Source: Nemania diffusa (Eukaryota > Ascomycota > Sordariomycetes > Xylariales > Xylariaceae). From it: a DNA stretch of 64,000 nucleotides. The notes under the pieces were generated by a model. That model did not search any database. It saw only the letters and a list, made by a program, of their open reading frames with translations, and had not been told where the DNA came from. The position numbers and the translations under genes are program-made. Below are positions 22,771 to 33,396 of this stretch, one piece after another. The stretch's first letter is position 1; every line of letters starts with the position of its first letter. The DNA lies in contig JBBPUQ010000001.1 in NCBI GenBank assembly GCA_038501195.1, positions 806,001 to 870,000 of the forward strand, given 5' to 3'.

Positions 22771-24574
22771 TTTGCAATATTATTTATGTGTAGATTTGTC
22801 GCCTATATCAGGGGAATAATAAGACTTCTCCTCTTGGAAGAGAGCGACACTAATTATACTTAACAATGTCTATGTTCAGCAAGGTTTCGAACGGGATGTC
22901 AGGCGACTATACCGCTGTCAGGTTTTTCATGCTCTAGAGTGAAGTCAGGTCGCTGATAGTACGAAATATAGGGGTAAGGCCTTCATATTAATAATTCTTG
23001 AACCTTCTCCTCAGGAGGAGGAACATGTCCTTAAATCCTATGATATTCTGCGCTAGATCCTAAGAATGAGGCTCCGTGGAACCTCTTGTCATCGTAGTGC
23101 CCGACGACGACGATAACTCGTCCGCGGACAACAATCACCGGTTCAAGGATACTGCAGGTTTCCACTTTCTTGCTTATGCATGGTTGTCTATTAACCAATA
23201 ATGCCGTAACAAGGTGCATAAAAACCGACAGCGAGCTGATCTAGTCCGTTGTCGGTAAAGAGGGTAATATGGGCCTCAGGCATAATATCCTGGCTCACAT
23301 GATTAAAAATGCAACAATTTCCAGTCCAATCCCGCGGGAAACACGGTCAATAACTATACGTTATTCCCGAGAGCTTATATCAATACAGTATCATCAAGGA
23401 AGGAGACGCTCAGTAAACCCGAGTTACATGAAGCTAGGCCTATAGTCGCCGCCGTCTAACCAAGTCCAACCGCACAATCATGTCTCATGATGGGTTCTCG
23501 CCCATATATCGTACAACTAGTAGTCTGATAACTACTTGAGTCTGTCTAGAGATAGTTCTATACGCAACTAACTGGTATAGATAGTGGGGTTTCGACAAGA
23601 CTTGTCTCGTTCTGCTGAAACTGTCGTCAATAGAGCCGAAGTCTGGCGAAACAAAATGTCATCTTTCGACTTACGATTATGACCCGAGTATGCTTCGGTC
23701 GCCTCAAACGTATGATATAGGTGTCACTTTGCATCTCCAGGCTTTCGATTTCGAATCCCTTCGCACGACAGAACTTTTGAAGACTCCTAGAAAGTTCATG
23801 GGGGCAGTTGACAGAACTGGAAGGCATTTGTCGCTCGATAATATCCATGACGGGATGTGGTGTTGTCTGTGATTGAATCAATCGAACGAACGGATGGGGA
23901 AAGATGAGGAAATGGAGAAATCTTAGGAATGCGCGTGGGCAGCAGATTAATGGGGGGCGTTGGGGGCCAAAAATACTGCCAAGATCTAGGACTCTATCAG
24001 TCTTGTGTCATAGGCGCATGCCTTTCGGTAAAGAGTGCCTTAATCGAAGGTAAATGAGGCTGTGCAACAGGAAAAATACTTATTAATACAAGGGTCATAG
24101 TTTTCATCGCCCCAACCAGCCCCTAGTCGAGATGGTTGCCTCTCTGCCTACTGAAAATCATGGCGTCTACTACCACCGGTCACCTGTACTCGGCATGCTT
24201 ACCACCACTCATAGTAGATTGCAACCCTCCAAGATGAAGAAGAGTTCACAATCAGTGATTGTTCGTTGAAGAGTTCTTCGCGGCTACCCCGAAACGGAAG
24301 AGATATCATGGAATTAGATTAGATACCGCTGAAATTCCAATATTGGGGGCCAAGCCTCAAGAAGAGTCTTCGACGAATGCCTGAAATATCAGAGCCTCCC
24401 CCCGCAACCCAGCTGTAAATATTGAAGACAGCATAATGATCCCACTAACCCCCAAGTGTTTTAATTAAATAAAATCCACGGCCTACAGCCTAGAAGGTTG
24501 GCGGATGCTAAGTGGCCTTCGGCCATTGACGAATCAAAAGACCCTTACCGAATACCATTACCAGACTGCCCATC
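22771..24574. other. Shared upstream region between two divergent kinase genes
   Basis: This is 1.8 kb between the starts of two kinase genes. It contains a weak small open frame (23627-23848, minus) and otherwise only broken frames. No clear repeat, TE end or RNA gene is seen. Confidence 0.5.
23627..23848 (-). CDS. Possible small hypothetical protein (73 aa)
   Basis: The frame from ATG 23848 encodes a compact sequence with a helix-like part (ELSRSLQKFCRAKGFEI) and two strand-like parts (DTYIIRLRRP, TRVIIVSRK), ending shortly after. I recognise no family. There are no visible introns or promoter evidence and the frame may be chance; it is listed because its composition looks more protein-like than neighbouring frames. 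Confidence 0.2.
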   Translation of the reverse strand: MDIIERQMPSSSVNCPHELSRSLQKFCRAKGFEIESLEMQSDTYIIRLRRPKHTRVIIVSRKMTFCFARLRLY

Positions 24575-27224
24575 ATGACGGACGCCAGCGAGACAGATCA
24601 TGTAGCTCCTGCTACTACTCTTGTCCTAAACGGTCTCAGTGTTAACTTTCCAACAGACAAACACCCAGAATATATTGTATCGGATATTCTGCTAGAGAAA
24701 TGCCACCCCAAACGCGATTTCTCCGGGTTTCTTCCCTACAGTGCACTAGTTGGAACCATCACCAAGGAGGTTATACAGATTATCTTAGAACGAAGCGCAA
24801 AACCTATATCTAGGGAGGAACTAGACGAGGTGATTGCGCGGGTTCTGCACAACGACCCGCAGCAATGCATGATCAAGATTTTCGCCATTCTCATTATCAA
24901 TGGCATGACGGTGTATGTTCGTCAATTTATAGACGCTGGAATCACTGACAAGGACTTGCCCTTCCCCCCAGTACCGGACTTATATCAACGCTTGGAATTT
25001 ATCAAGAGCCAACGGCAGAAGTATAATATCTACACCGACCAGTGGCTAGTTCACGTTCCAGTGCTGGACTTGACGGCAAACCAGATGGAGGTAGTGCCGT
25101 ATAGCTCGGATATACGAATGCCGTTCTTGGAGAACAGCGCCCGTCCCAAAGGGCAAGGTGGACAAGGCAAAGTCAACGAGATCAAGATTCACCCCGACCA
25201 TTTCCACGGACCACCATTAGTAAGTTAGTATTCTTCGAACTTGACCTTTATCGACTAGTATGACTAACGATTTCACAGGAGGGCAGATTTGCGCTCAAGC
25301 GAATGTCACTAGACAGCCGCTCGAGGTGGGAAAATGAGGTCGATGCACTGAACGGGTTTAGAGGCCCTCAGAGATCAGGACACGAGAACGTGATCAAGCT
25401 ATTATTGGCTTATGAGCACGTTGGCAAAGGGCTTTATATGGTATTTCCGCTCGCTAGAGGAGATTTGGCCGACTATTGGGAGTTAAACTCCACGCACTCG
25501 CCCTCTCCAGAAGACGCACTCTGGTTCATTCAACAGTGTACCGATCTTACTTCTGCTTTGCGGAAAATCCATTATCATCCGTCTTTGCCAAAGCAGAACC
25601 ATGGCCGGCATGGAGACATCAAGCCAGAAAACATCTTGTGGTTTCAGAACGAGACCGAGCCTCGTGGCCGTCTCGTTGTGGCGGACTTGACCATGATGCG
25701 ATACCACTCGGAAGAAACCGTCAACGACACGACCTTCAAAGGACGGGGTGTCACCAAGACGTACAGAGCCCCGGAATATGAGGTTCAAGTCAAGACGCAA
25801 GACTCGCAAGCCTACGACGTGTGGAGTCTTGGATGCGTCTTCCTCGAGTTCATGGTCTGGTATCTTCTGGGCTATCCCGCTGCTCGCCACCGATACGAAT
25901 ATCGTGATCACCAAGGCGAAAGACGTCAGAGTTTCGCTCGCGCGCGCATCAATGACGAAGACGGACTTATTAATTGTTACGAGGACAAGTTCTTCAACAT
26001 TATCCCCAGCACGTCTGGCTATAATCATACTGCAGTCGTCAAGACGTCGGTTCAAAAGGTGAGACTCTTGGCCTTGTCTAATACCAGCTTCCATTGCATT
26101 TTAAGACCCCATGCTGATCTGATGAACTCACGCAGTGGGCTCGACGGTTGCATTACTCCCCGCTCTGCTCTATGGCAATGCATGACTTCCTTGACCTTAT
26201 TATGACCCATATGGTCGTCATAGAGCCCGCGAAGCGAATAACAATGGCGCAGGTAAACATCGACCTAAAAGAGATCCTAACTAAATGCTCTCAGCCGGCG
26301 TATTATCACCAGGGAGCCCCTCGGCCGATCCCTGACATGGATAATGGTCCCCTGGAGTTTCCTAAGAGCTCGAAAAGACTACAGTCACCTACTCTGTCGT
26401 TACATTGTCCGGTGTGTCTTAAGCACGGTCATGAACAGGACGATCACGAGAGCGAGGTAGATAAGAAAGTCGGAGATCTTTTCAAGGATGTCGATGAACC
26501 GGAAAGCATTTCAACGGATGCCAAATATGTTCACCAAGCTCAAGCATCAGTCGATCAAAATAGCACACCAGTATTGTCACAACCGCCGACAGTCGTCCAT
26601 AATAGTAAAGCCAATGCCGATACCGTTAAGCGAACTCCCCGAGAGAGTCAGGCATTCGACGAAAGCATACTAGACAAGAACACCTCTTCCACATTATCGG
26701 GCGATGTAGCTCTACGAACACCCTTGAAAGGGGAGAACTCAGACATAGTGCCACACCACGAATCACTGCGACCATCCATCGGATCACCCAGCACGGTTAT
26801 AACGTCATATCATCACAGCCCCTCGGACGTATCGTCCATGACGAGACGCAGGTCTCGCAGCACGATGAACACCGCGGACCAGTCATTTAACGATCAGCAA
26901 GACGATCTCCTACGCGGCGCGGGATTCCCAGACCCAAGCACAGACCAAAAAGACCGCAGGAAGTTAGAAAATGATAGCTTGTTCAACGCGGGTGAAAGCG
27001 ACGGCCAATATAAAGACCCAACAAGCGATACCGCGGCAGAGGAAACCAGGAATGGGCCGAGTACTATGGAGTCCTTTAATAAGGCGAATACAGAGAAATT
27101 AAATAAAAACCTGTCTCATAATCGGTATTCTAGGAACCCGGGGCGCTGGAAGTCAAGAATAAGGGCAAGTTTCAAGCGGCTTTATGAAAAGGTGCGGGAC
27201 ATGATGTGCATGAATCTGTTATAA
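24575..27224 (+). CDS. Protein kinase-like protein, paralogous in layout to the kinase-HET fusion
   Basis: Three exons (24575-25219, 25279-26058, 26136-27224) give 837 aa. Residues 1-215 match the order of the N-terminal domain of the neighbouring kinase-HET protein (a helical block, then ITDKDLP against FTDQDLP, then YTDQW against CMDQW, then a glycine-rich loop, GQGGQGKV). The kinase domain follows: FALKRM (K222), HGDIKPENILW (H326-D328), DLT in place of DFG (D351), YRAPEYE and DVWSLGCVFLEF. Metal-binding Asp is kept, but HRD-Arg and DFG-Phe/Gly are changed, so activity is uncertain. The tail (about residues 535-837) is polar and Ser-rich, with CPVCLKHGH early on and a basic, amphipathic end (RNPGRWKSRIRASFKRLYEKV). 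There is no HET domain. The gene is divergent from the kinase-HET gene. Confidence 0.8.
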
Positions 27225-28429
27225 CACTAGATAGCGTGAAAAAGAAAAGCAGCATATCTAGGCTTTTAACGTTTGATTGAATGTGAAGATAGAGTCTCGG
27301 AGTGCTGCATGTGCCGCTTGGAAATAGATCTAGAACTAAACGCTGCTCATAAGATATATATACCCAAGATTTTATCATCGTATAACCACTCTATGATATG
27401 CTACCTGTTAGCCTCATTAGACCCTCTTGCGACTTCAATTTTCGGACCCTTTGGCTCTGCTCTCCAATTTTCTTTTTCTCGCTTTATTGTGTCGAGTTCA
27501 GGTAGGATGAGAGGCAGGCTTCGAATCGCGTCCTTGACAGACTTGAATAATTAAACAAAATAAGAATATATAATTTTTTAATGTAAATTATATAATAAAT
27601 TTTTATCTATTTTTTTTTATAAACAGAAAAAGAAAAAGGCTAGTCTTAAGGGTCACCATCTCTCCTGCTTAAGTTGTTAGGTAGGCGACGGTATTATAGA
27701 TCATATTGAGTCCTAACAACATGTAATTACGAGGGGTGGAGCCTATAGACGGTGGGCCATTACCACATTATCCGACATAGGTATTTGCAGTGTACGGTAT
27801 TTGCGAAATCAAATTTTGGAGCAAAAATAGTTAAGTATTAATATCGCATATACTATATAAAACATTAAATTAATCAAGCGTATATTTATTTAAGAACTAA
27901 TAATATTATTATTGCTGTTGCTGCTGTATTATCTTGCTGCATAGTTTTTTGCTGTATACCTAGGTACCTAGCTAAATAGGTAGTCTTGTTACTTTATCTT
28001 TAACCTATTAACTAAACAATCCGAAATAACAACAGCATTAATTTATAATAAAGTTAACGGTATATAAAAGATTTATATGATAAATAAATATATATTTTGC
28101 GTGACATATAATATATATAAGAGACCTATAATCTATGTCCAGATTTAAAAAAGCGAAATAAAAAAGGTATGTCGGATAATGTGGTAATGGCCCACCCTAC
28201 CTATACGCAGCAGGCGGACGTTATACCTAAAAAAGGATCTATCTGAGACGAACTATTGGATAACCAAACTGACATTAAGACCTTAGCTACTTCGTTCCTT
28301 AGATGAATCAATTCATTCCCAGTTACTCATTTAGCAAATGGTCGGCTACTCAATAATCAAGCCTCTCGCTACTTGCTCTTAGCTGTTTTTTTTTTTTTCA
28401 CGAGAAGACCCCATGGGCTATCAGTTACA
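27225..28429. other. AT-rich spacer containing a MITE-like element
   Basis: This covers the 3' flank of the kinase gene, very AT-rich sequence (27540-27620), a MITE-like element (27751-28196) and the promoter of the next gene. No coding signature is seen. Confidence 0.6.
27751..28196. mobile_element. MITE-like element with perfect 29-bp terminal inverted repeats, copy B
   Basis: 27751-27779 (starting ggtgggccattaccacatta) is exactly the reverse complement of 28168-28196, a 29-bp perfect terminal inverted repeat. The 388-bp interior is very AT-rich, non-coding and contains a short (ctg/ttg)n stretch near 27915. Outside the ends, cctata occurs on both sides (27742-27747 and 28200-28205), a candidate target duplication with the true ends 3-4 nt further out. 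No transposase is present, so it is non-autonomous. Copy A at 15751-16320 shares the end sequence. Confidence 0.85.
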
Positions 28430-29266
28430 ATGGCTACCATCAATCCGGACACGACAACAGCTGTGCCAAAAGACTCGATAGAGATACTATCCCAAGAGAT
28501 CTCTGACGAGGAAGGGATGTACCGTATCCGCAGCGGGCAACTCATCTATTACCTAACAATCTCCACCGATGTCTTTGACGAAGATACCATGTGCCGCCCC
28601 TACCTCCTCATCCCTCAACTGCCCAGTTTATCAGACATACCATGGAGGAAGATCAAACTTGTTCGTAAAGAAGACGGCTCTCTCGACTTAATCGCCTCCC
28701 ACGAGCCCCTGCAAGAGATCACATTTACGTGGCACGAGAAGCGCATCGACGTGCTATCCCTGCCGCGCACGAAGCGCCTCAGATCTGGCGTCTTTGAAAC
28801 AGTTTATGAAGGCCGAGCAGCAGTCGCTAAAATTGCCTGTTTTGAGTGGCATATTCCAAGACTCACCTGCGAGACGTGGGCGTATGCTGTATTAACTGAC
28901 AGTCAACAGTCTGGCGATGGTCCCCATATCGGACCGGAGTTCCTAGGTCACTTGACGGAGAACGGCCGGGTGATTGGCTTCCTCATGGAAAAGCTAGAAG
29001 GTAGATCTGCTTGCTTAGATGACCTACCACGATGTGTGGCTCTGCTGAGGAGGTTGCACGGACTGGGAAACTTGGGACTTGTACATGGAGATGTTAACCG
29101 GTATAACTTCATTGTTAAAGAAGGCCATGATGGGTGTGTTCGTCTGGTAGACTTCGAGCATGCGCAAGACTATAACGAGACACTGGCACAAGCGGAGCTT
29201 GAGTCGCTTTCGGCTGAGTTGACTGAGGAGACGGGACGCGGCTCTACTACGACTACCATCGTCTAG
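28430..29266 (+). CDS. Small kinase-fold protein (APH/Bud32-like)
   Basis: A single exon gives 278 aa from ATG 28430; the frame extends upstream but only through a T-tract with no ATG. The C-terminal half shows a phosphotransferase core: AAVAKIACFEW (candidate ATP-binding Lys), FLMEKLEG hinge, GLVHGDVNRYNFIV (catalytic loop, D221) and VDFEHA (metal-binding D241). HGD-x3-N and DFE are typical of aminoglycoside-phosphotransferase and Bud32-like folds rather than classical Ser/Thr kinases. Such proteins are numerous in filamentous ascomycetes, and their substrates are unknown. The N-terminal 120 residues form a separate region (YRIRSGQLIYYLTIS, RPYLLIPQLP). Length and motifs are intact. Confidence 0.7.
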   Translation: MATINPDTTTAVPKDSIEILSQEISDEEGMYRIRSGQLIYYLTISTDVFDEDTMCRPYLLIPQLPSLSDIPWRKIKLVRKEDGSLDLIASHEPLQEITFTWHEKRIDVLSLPRTKRLRSGVFETVYEGRAAVAKIACFEWHIPRLTCETWAYAVLTDSQQSGDGPHIGPEFLGHLTENGRVIGFLMEKLEGRSACLDDLPRCVALLRRLHGLGNLGLVHGDVNRYNFIVKEGHDGCVRLVDFEHAQDYNETLAQAELESLSAELTEETGRGSTTTTIV

Positions 29267-29668
29267 GTTTATAATAATCTAACCTAGATTAGTACGAAGA
29301 GACTATAAAGGACCGAATACTGTGAGCTAAAGAATCTACTGGAATACCTGGAGTCGTGCTCTCCTAGTACCTGTAATAACGTTAGATCTCAGAGTAGCAT
29401 TTACGATCGGACAATGTGAAAACAATGTAACTTCCAGGGTCCATCTCTAGCTATGCATAACCATGTATAACCGAGCCCGAGCAAAAGCGGCGGCCGCGCT
29501 AAACCTAATCTGATTCCGACACGCAGTAAAACCTTAGGTAGGCTAGATAGATTCTAGAACCCCTATGACGCACATAGCCTAGGTACAAATACCTCCTACC
29601 AACACAGACCTACACCTTCCAACATATCGCTCGGTCTATCTAGTGTCTACATCGTCGTCGTATCATGC
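29267..29668. other. Short intergenic region
   Basis: This is the 3' flank of the kinase-fold gene and upstream region of the mitochondrial kinase gene. A short GC-rich patch (29487-29500) and a ctaggta motif near 29578 are the only features noted. Confidence 0.5.
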
Positions 29669-31269
29669 ATGACACTGACTTCAAGCTGGCTTCGCTCCCT
29701 CACCCTCACCACTCAAGCTCCACCACACCATGCCGCCATGAGAGGCACACATAGGCCACTGAGGTGTCTATACACGTCTAGTGTCTCACCAGCGCTCGCA
29801 ATTCATCGTCGACACCCCCCGCGTTTTGCACCCGCCATCGCCTGGACTCGGTCACTGTCGTCGTCGTCCAAGGCCAGCAGCAACAGCAACGATGGCTCTC
29901 CTCAGCCAGCCGAGACTATCACCGTCACAGCCGCTGCGATCACCGAACTCGCAAACAAGCGCCAGCACTCGTTGAGCCTGGCAGATCTAGTCAAGTAGGA
30001 ACCGGTCCTCCCAGCGTCATTCCATTCCCTCTTGTCGTTAGACAGACAGAGAGACAGACCGAGACAGATCGAATAGATACTAACACCCAACCGTTTCTCG
30101 GTAACAGACATGGTCGTCCACCTCTGTCCGAAGCCGCCCTGTTCGCTTCTGCCAACTTCACGCTCAATTTACTGCCAATCCGCTTGGCTCACCGCATCCA
30201 AGCCTTACGGAACCTACCCTTCATCGTTGTCGCGGACCCCAATATTTCGCGTATCTATAACAACTATGTGCACTCGCTCTCGACTCTCCTTCCATGGCAA
30301 CATCGAACCATATCCAACATCGAAGACGAGATTCAATTCACGTCAGTGCTTGCTGAGCTCGTGGCCACCCACCAGAGTACTATACCCATCCTTGCCAAGG
30401 GCTTCCTACAGTGCCGCCGATACATTTCGCCGGCAGAGGTGACCCGTTTCCTAGACACGCACCTGCGCACGCGTATAGGAACACGCCTGATTGCCGAGCA
30501 GCACATCGCCCTGCACTACAGCAGCGTGCCACACTTCGACCCCGGCGCCTCCCCCACGCCATGTCCAGAGAACCCGGACTACATCGGGGTTATCGATACC
30601 GCTCTCTCCCCAGCCGCTATAGTAGACATGTGCGCGGGCCTGGTGGCGGACATTTGCGAGTACAAGTACGGCGTGCGGCCTAAATGGATCATCAACGGCG
30701 AGCCTAACACTATTTTCACTTTCGTTCCCATGCACCTCGAGTACATCGTTACCGAGTTGCTCAAAAATGCCTTTCGCGCCACTGTTGAGAGCGGAAGCAG
30801 CGAGCCTATTGTCATTACCATCGCTCCCGAACCCCCTGATGCTGGCCCACCACGTCTGACGCTCGACCCGCCGGCCGCCGATAAGGGGGCCTTCCGCGGT
30901 GACGCGATCAAACCTCTCGATGACAATGCCCCAGGCGTCACGATCCGTATTCGAGATCGCGGCGGCGGTATCTCTCCAGAGGTCTTGCCGAATATCTGGA
31001 GCTACAGCTTCACTACATTTAACGAAGATGATATGGACGATATCATGTCGAAAAACAGTAGTGGCAGCGGTGCCTGGGCCCGAAAGGACGCCCTGGGGAT
31101 TCTTTCATCAGCCAGTTCAGGCGCGAGCTCCATAGCGGGGCTCGGTTACGGATTACCGCTCAGCCGTGCGTACGCCGAGTATTTTGGCGGCGGTATCGCT
31201 GTGCAGAGCTTGTATGGATGGGGCACGGATGTGTATTTGAGACTCAAGGGTGTCGGGAAAATACACTGA
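29669..31269 (+). CDS. Mitochondrial PDH/BCKDH kinase family protein
   Basis: Two exons (29669-29994, 30108-31269) give 495 aa. The N-terminus is rich in Arg, Ser and Thr with almost no acid (PLRCLYTSSVSPALAIHRRHPPRF), as in a mitochondrial presequence. The BCDHK_Adom helical domain follows (LPIRLAHRIQALRNLPFIV, NPNISRIYNNYVHS-like segment). The GHKL ATPase domain has the N box ELLKNAFRAT, the G1 box RDRGGGISP and the G2 box GLGYGLPLSRAYAEYFGG. Members phosphorylate and inactivate the E1alpha subunit of pyruvate or branched-chain 2-oxoacid dehydrogenase in the matrix. Which of the two cannot be told from sequence alone. Start alternatives are 29669 and the downstream in-frame ATG 29738. Confidence 0.9.
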
Positions 31270-33396
31270 CAGGTACTCCGGCGACGGGCTTTGGAACAAA
31301 AGCATCGTTATTGAGGGGCTCGCATTTCCCCATGCGCTTCCCCATGCTAGCCCGGGCCTACCCTGGAACTAGGGTTTTTTGGAGCATCCGAATCAGACGC
31401 ATATCTAAACCTTACTAGCCAGAGAGATACATACCTTGTGCTGCAATATGGATGCTAGAGGAGAGATGCCAAGAGGACAAAGAGGGCCCAATCCATTGAT
31501 CCAAAGCCAGAGATATGTGGAATTGCCGATGGCAACACAGAAAATAATTTGAACTACTTGGGGTGTCTATTAAAGCACCACATGTTTATATCTAGCACAG
31601 TGCTATCAAGCATAAATTTAACCTCGTTAATTCTTTTGCAAATCCAGCTATTTATATCAGTTTAAACTTAGTACCTGTGACATGACTAATTTGAATGTGT
31701 TATAAGAGAAGATATCTGATTATGATATAACAGTGCGTGAGGTAACTAAGTAGTAAATGAACTCATGGTATAATGAGATAGAAAGGAACCGTTTACGCCT
31801 TGGAAATTATAGAGAGAGTAAATACAGGCCGAGCTGAGAATAATTAAACAAGAGTATGATTATAGGTCCTAGATAAAGAACATAGGCTTGGTTGCTGCCA
31901 TTGAATTTTTAGAGACTGCAAATTAGAGACGTGTATGTTGGAAAATAGAGAAAGACAAAAAGAAGTTAGGAGGTGAATAAATCATAGTATGCTAAATATA
32001 AAGCGCTTCAATATACCATAGACAAAATGTTCCTGGCCCTGAATAAATGACTAGATTTTCATCTTCCGCCGCATTCACGATGTCTGCGTAAATACCGAAG
32101 AGAGATATATGGGCGGCTACCTGCATAAGCAACTACTTTAACCGCAAGGTCCCGTGGACACGTAACCGCAATAAATAGCTAGGTCCTTACTTCTCTGGCA
32201 CTGATTATAACTAGTGACATGTTGTAAACTTGATAAGCAATGTAAGGAGTGGCAAACAACTAGGTTAAAACTCTTCGTACTTAAATAGGGAGACACAGCC
32301 TACCCTAGGGGAAATGAGGGATAATAGTTATAGAAATTCAATGTGTCGCGTACAATATATACCGTTAATACTGCAGGAGTATTAACGGCGTCGTTTTTCC
32401 TCCGTCACACAATGCTTATACCCTCTGTTGCAAGATCTCTTCACGTTTGAGATGATATTTAGGAAATGTAGAGCAAACAGCCTACGCAGTAAGCAATCAG
32501 ATCGTGCGCCTTGTAGGGACAAGTAAGCCTTAAGATGGCAGACAAGAGGATAATCTATCCAGCATAATTGATATAAATCATGTAGTAAGTATAAAAGAAG
32601 AAGTGAGTACAAATATGATAGAAAAAAGCGTGTAAGAAGAAAAAAAAGACACAAATAGTACAAAGCAGATAAAATCGACTTAACAAAGATAGCATAAGAA
32701 GGTTTTGCAGAAATAAACCTACCATCGATTTGTATTAATAAACTACAACCGTACTCACATACATGGATTTAAACTAAGCTTGGCTAACCTTTACCATCGA
32801 ATAAAAAGCGCATAATGTTTATTGTAAGAGCTAGCAAAGCTACCAACATTTATTTGCATCATTAAATTAGAACGAGACTTAACTCCGTTTCAACCTGAGA
32901 GCAAAATCACCTAACGCCTCAGAATAACGCCTGATATCACACTTTATATAAGTACAATCTGCATTTGCGAAAGCGAGGAAAGTCTAAAGGAACACTATAT
33001 TGAAAAAGCCGTTGTATTATCACATATATATGTTTGTCCAAATGGCAACGACCAAAACCACAAGGTGTTTTATTTCCAGAGACAGTAGAGACCAGTGATT
33101 GATAACAACCCAAAATACCAGAGAAACAACATCACGAAAGAATCCTTTTCCAAGGTTCATGCCAGGTAAGCCCAAAGAACGCACAATATGCAATAACTAC
33201 ATCCCGCATACACCGTCTCGAAAAGCAACAGCCGCACTACCATCCACTTGAGTGAGAACTAGTCGGCAACCATGATTAGCTATTTTTACGGACTCGCTGA
33301 GATCAAATAACTTCATATGATATATGCATGAACGGTCTGGACCCTCGAGCTAACACGAATATCGTCGAACCTTAGTGTAATCGATGAGACAGATCA
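31270..33396. other. AT-rich gene desert (2.1 kb)
   Basis: No frame resembles a protein; the longest (about 32382-32663, minus) is a low-complexity Leu/Tyr translation of AT-rich DNA. Stop codons are dense in all frames. It includes the 3' untranslated region of the class VII chitin synthase gene at its right end. The composition would fit a heavily decayed transposon, but I see no ends. Confidence 0.5.

Noticed and set aside
32382..32663. 93-codon minus-strand frame rich in Leu and Tyr
   Set aside because: It is a translation of low-complexity AT-rich sequence with no family resemblance and no splice context.
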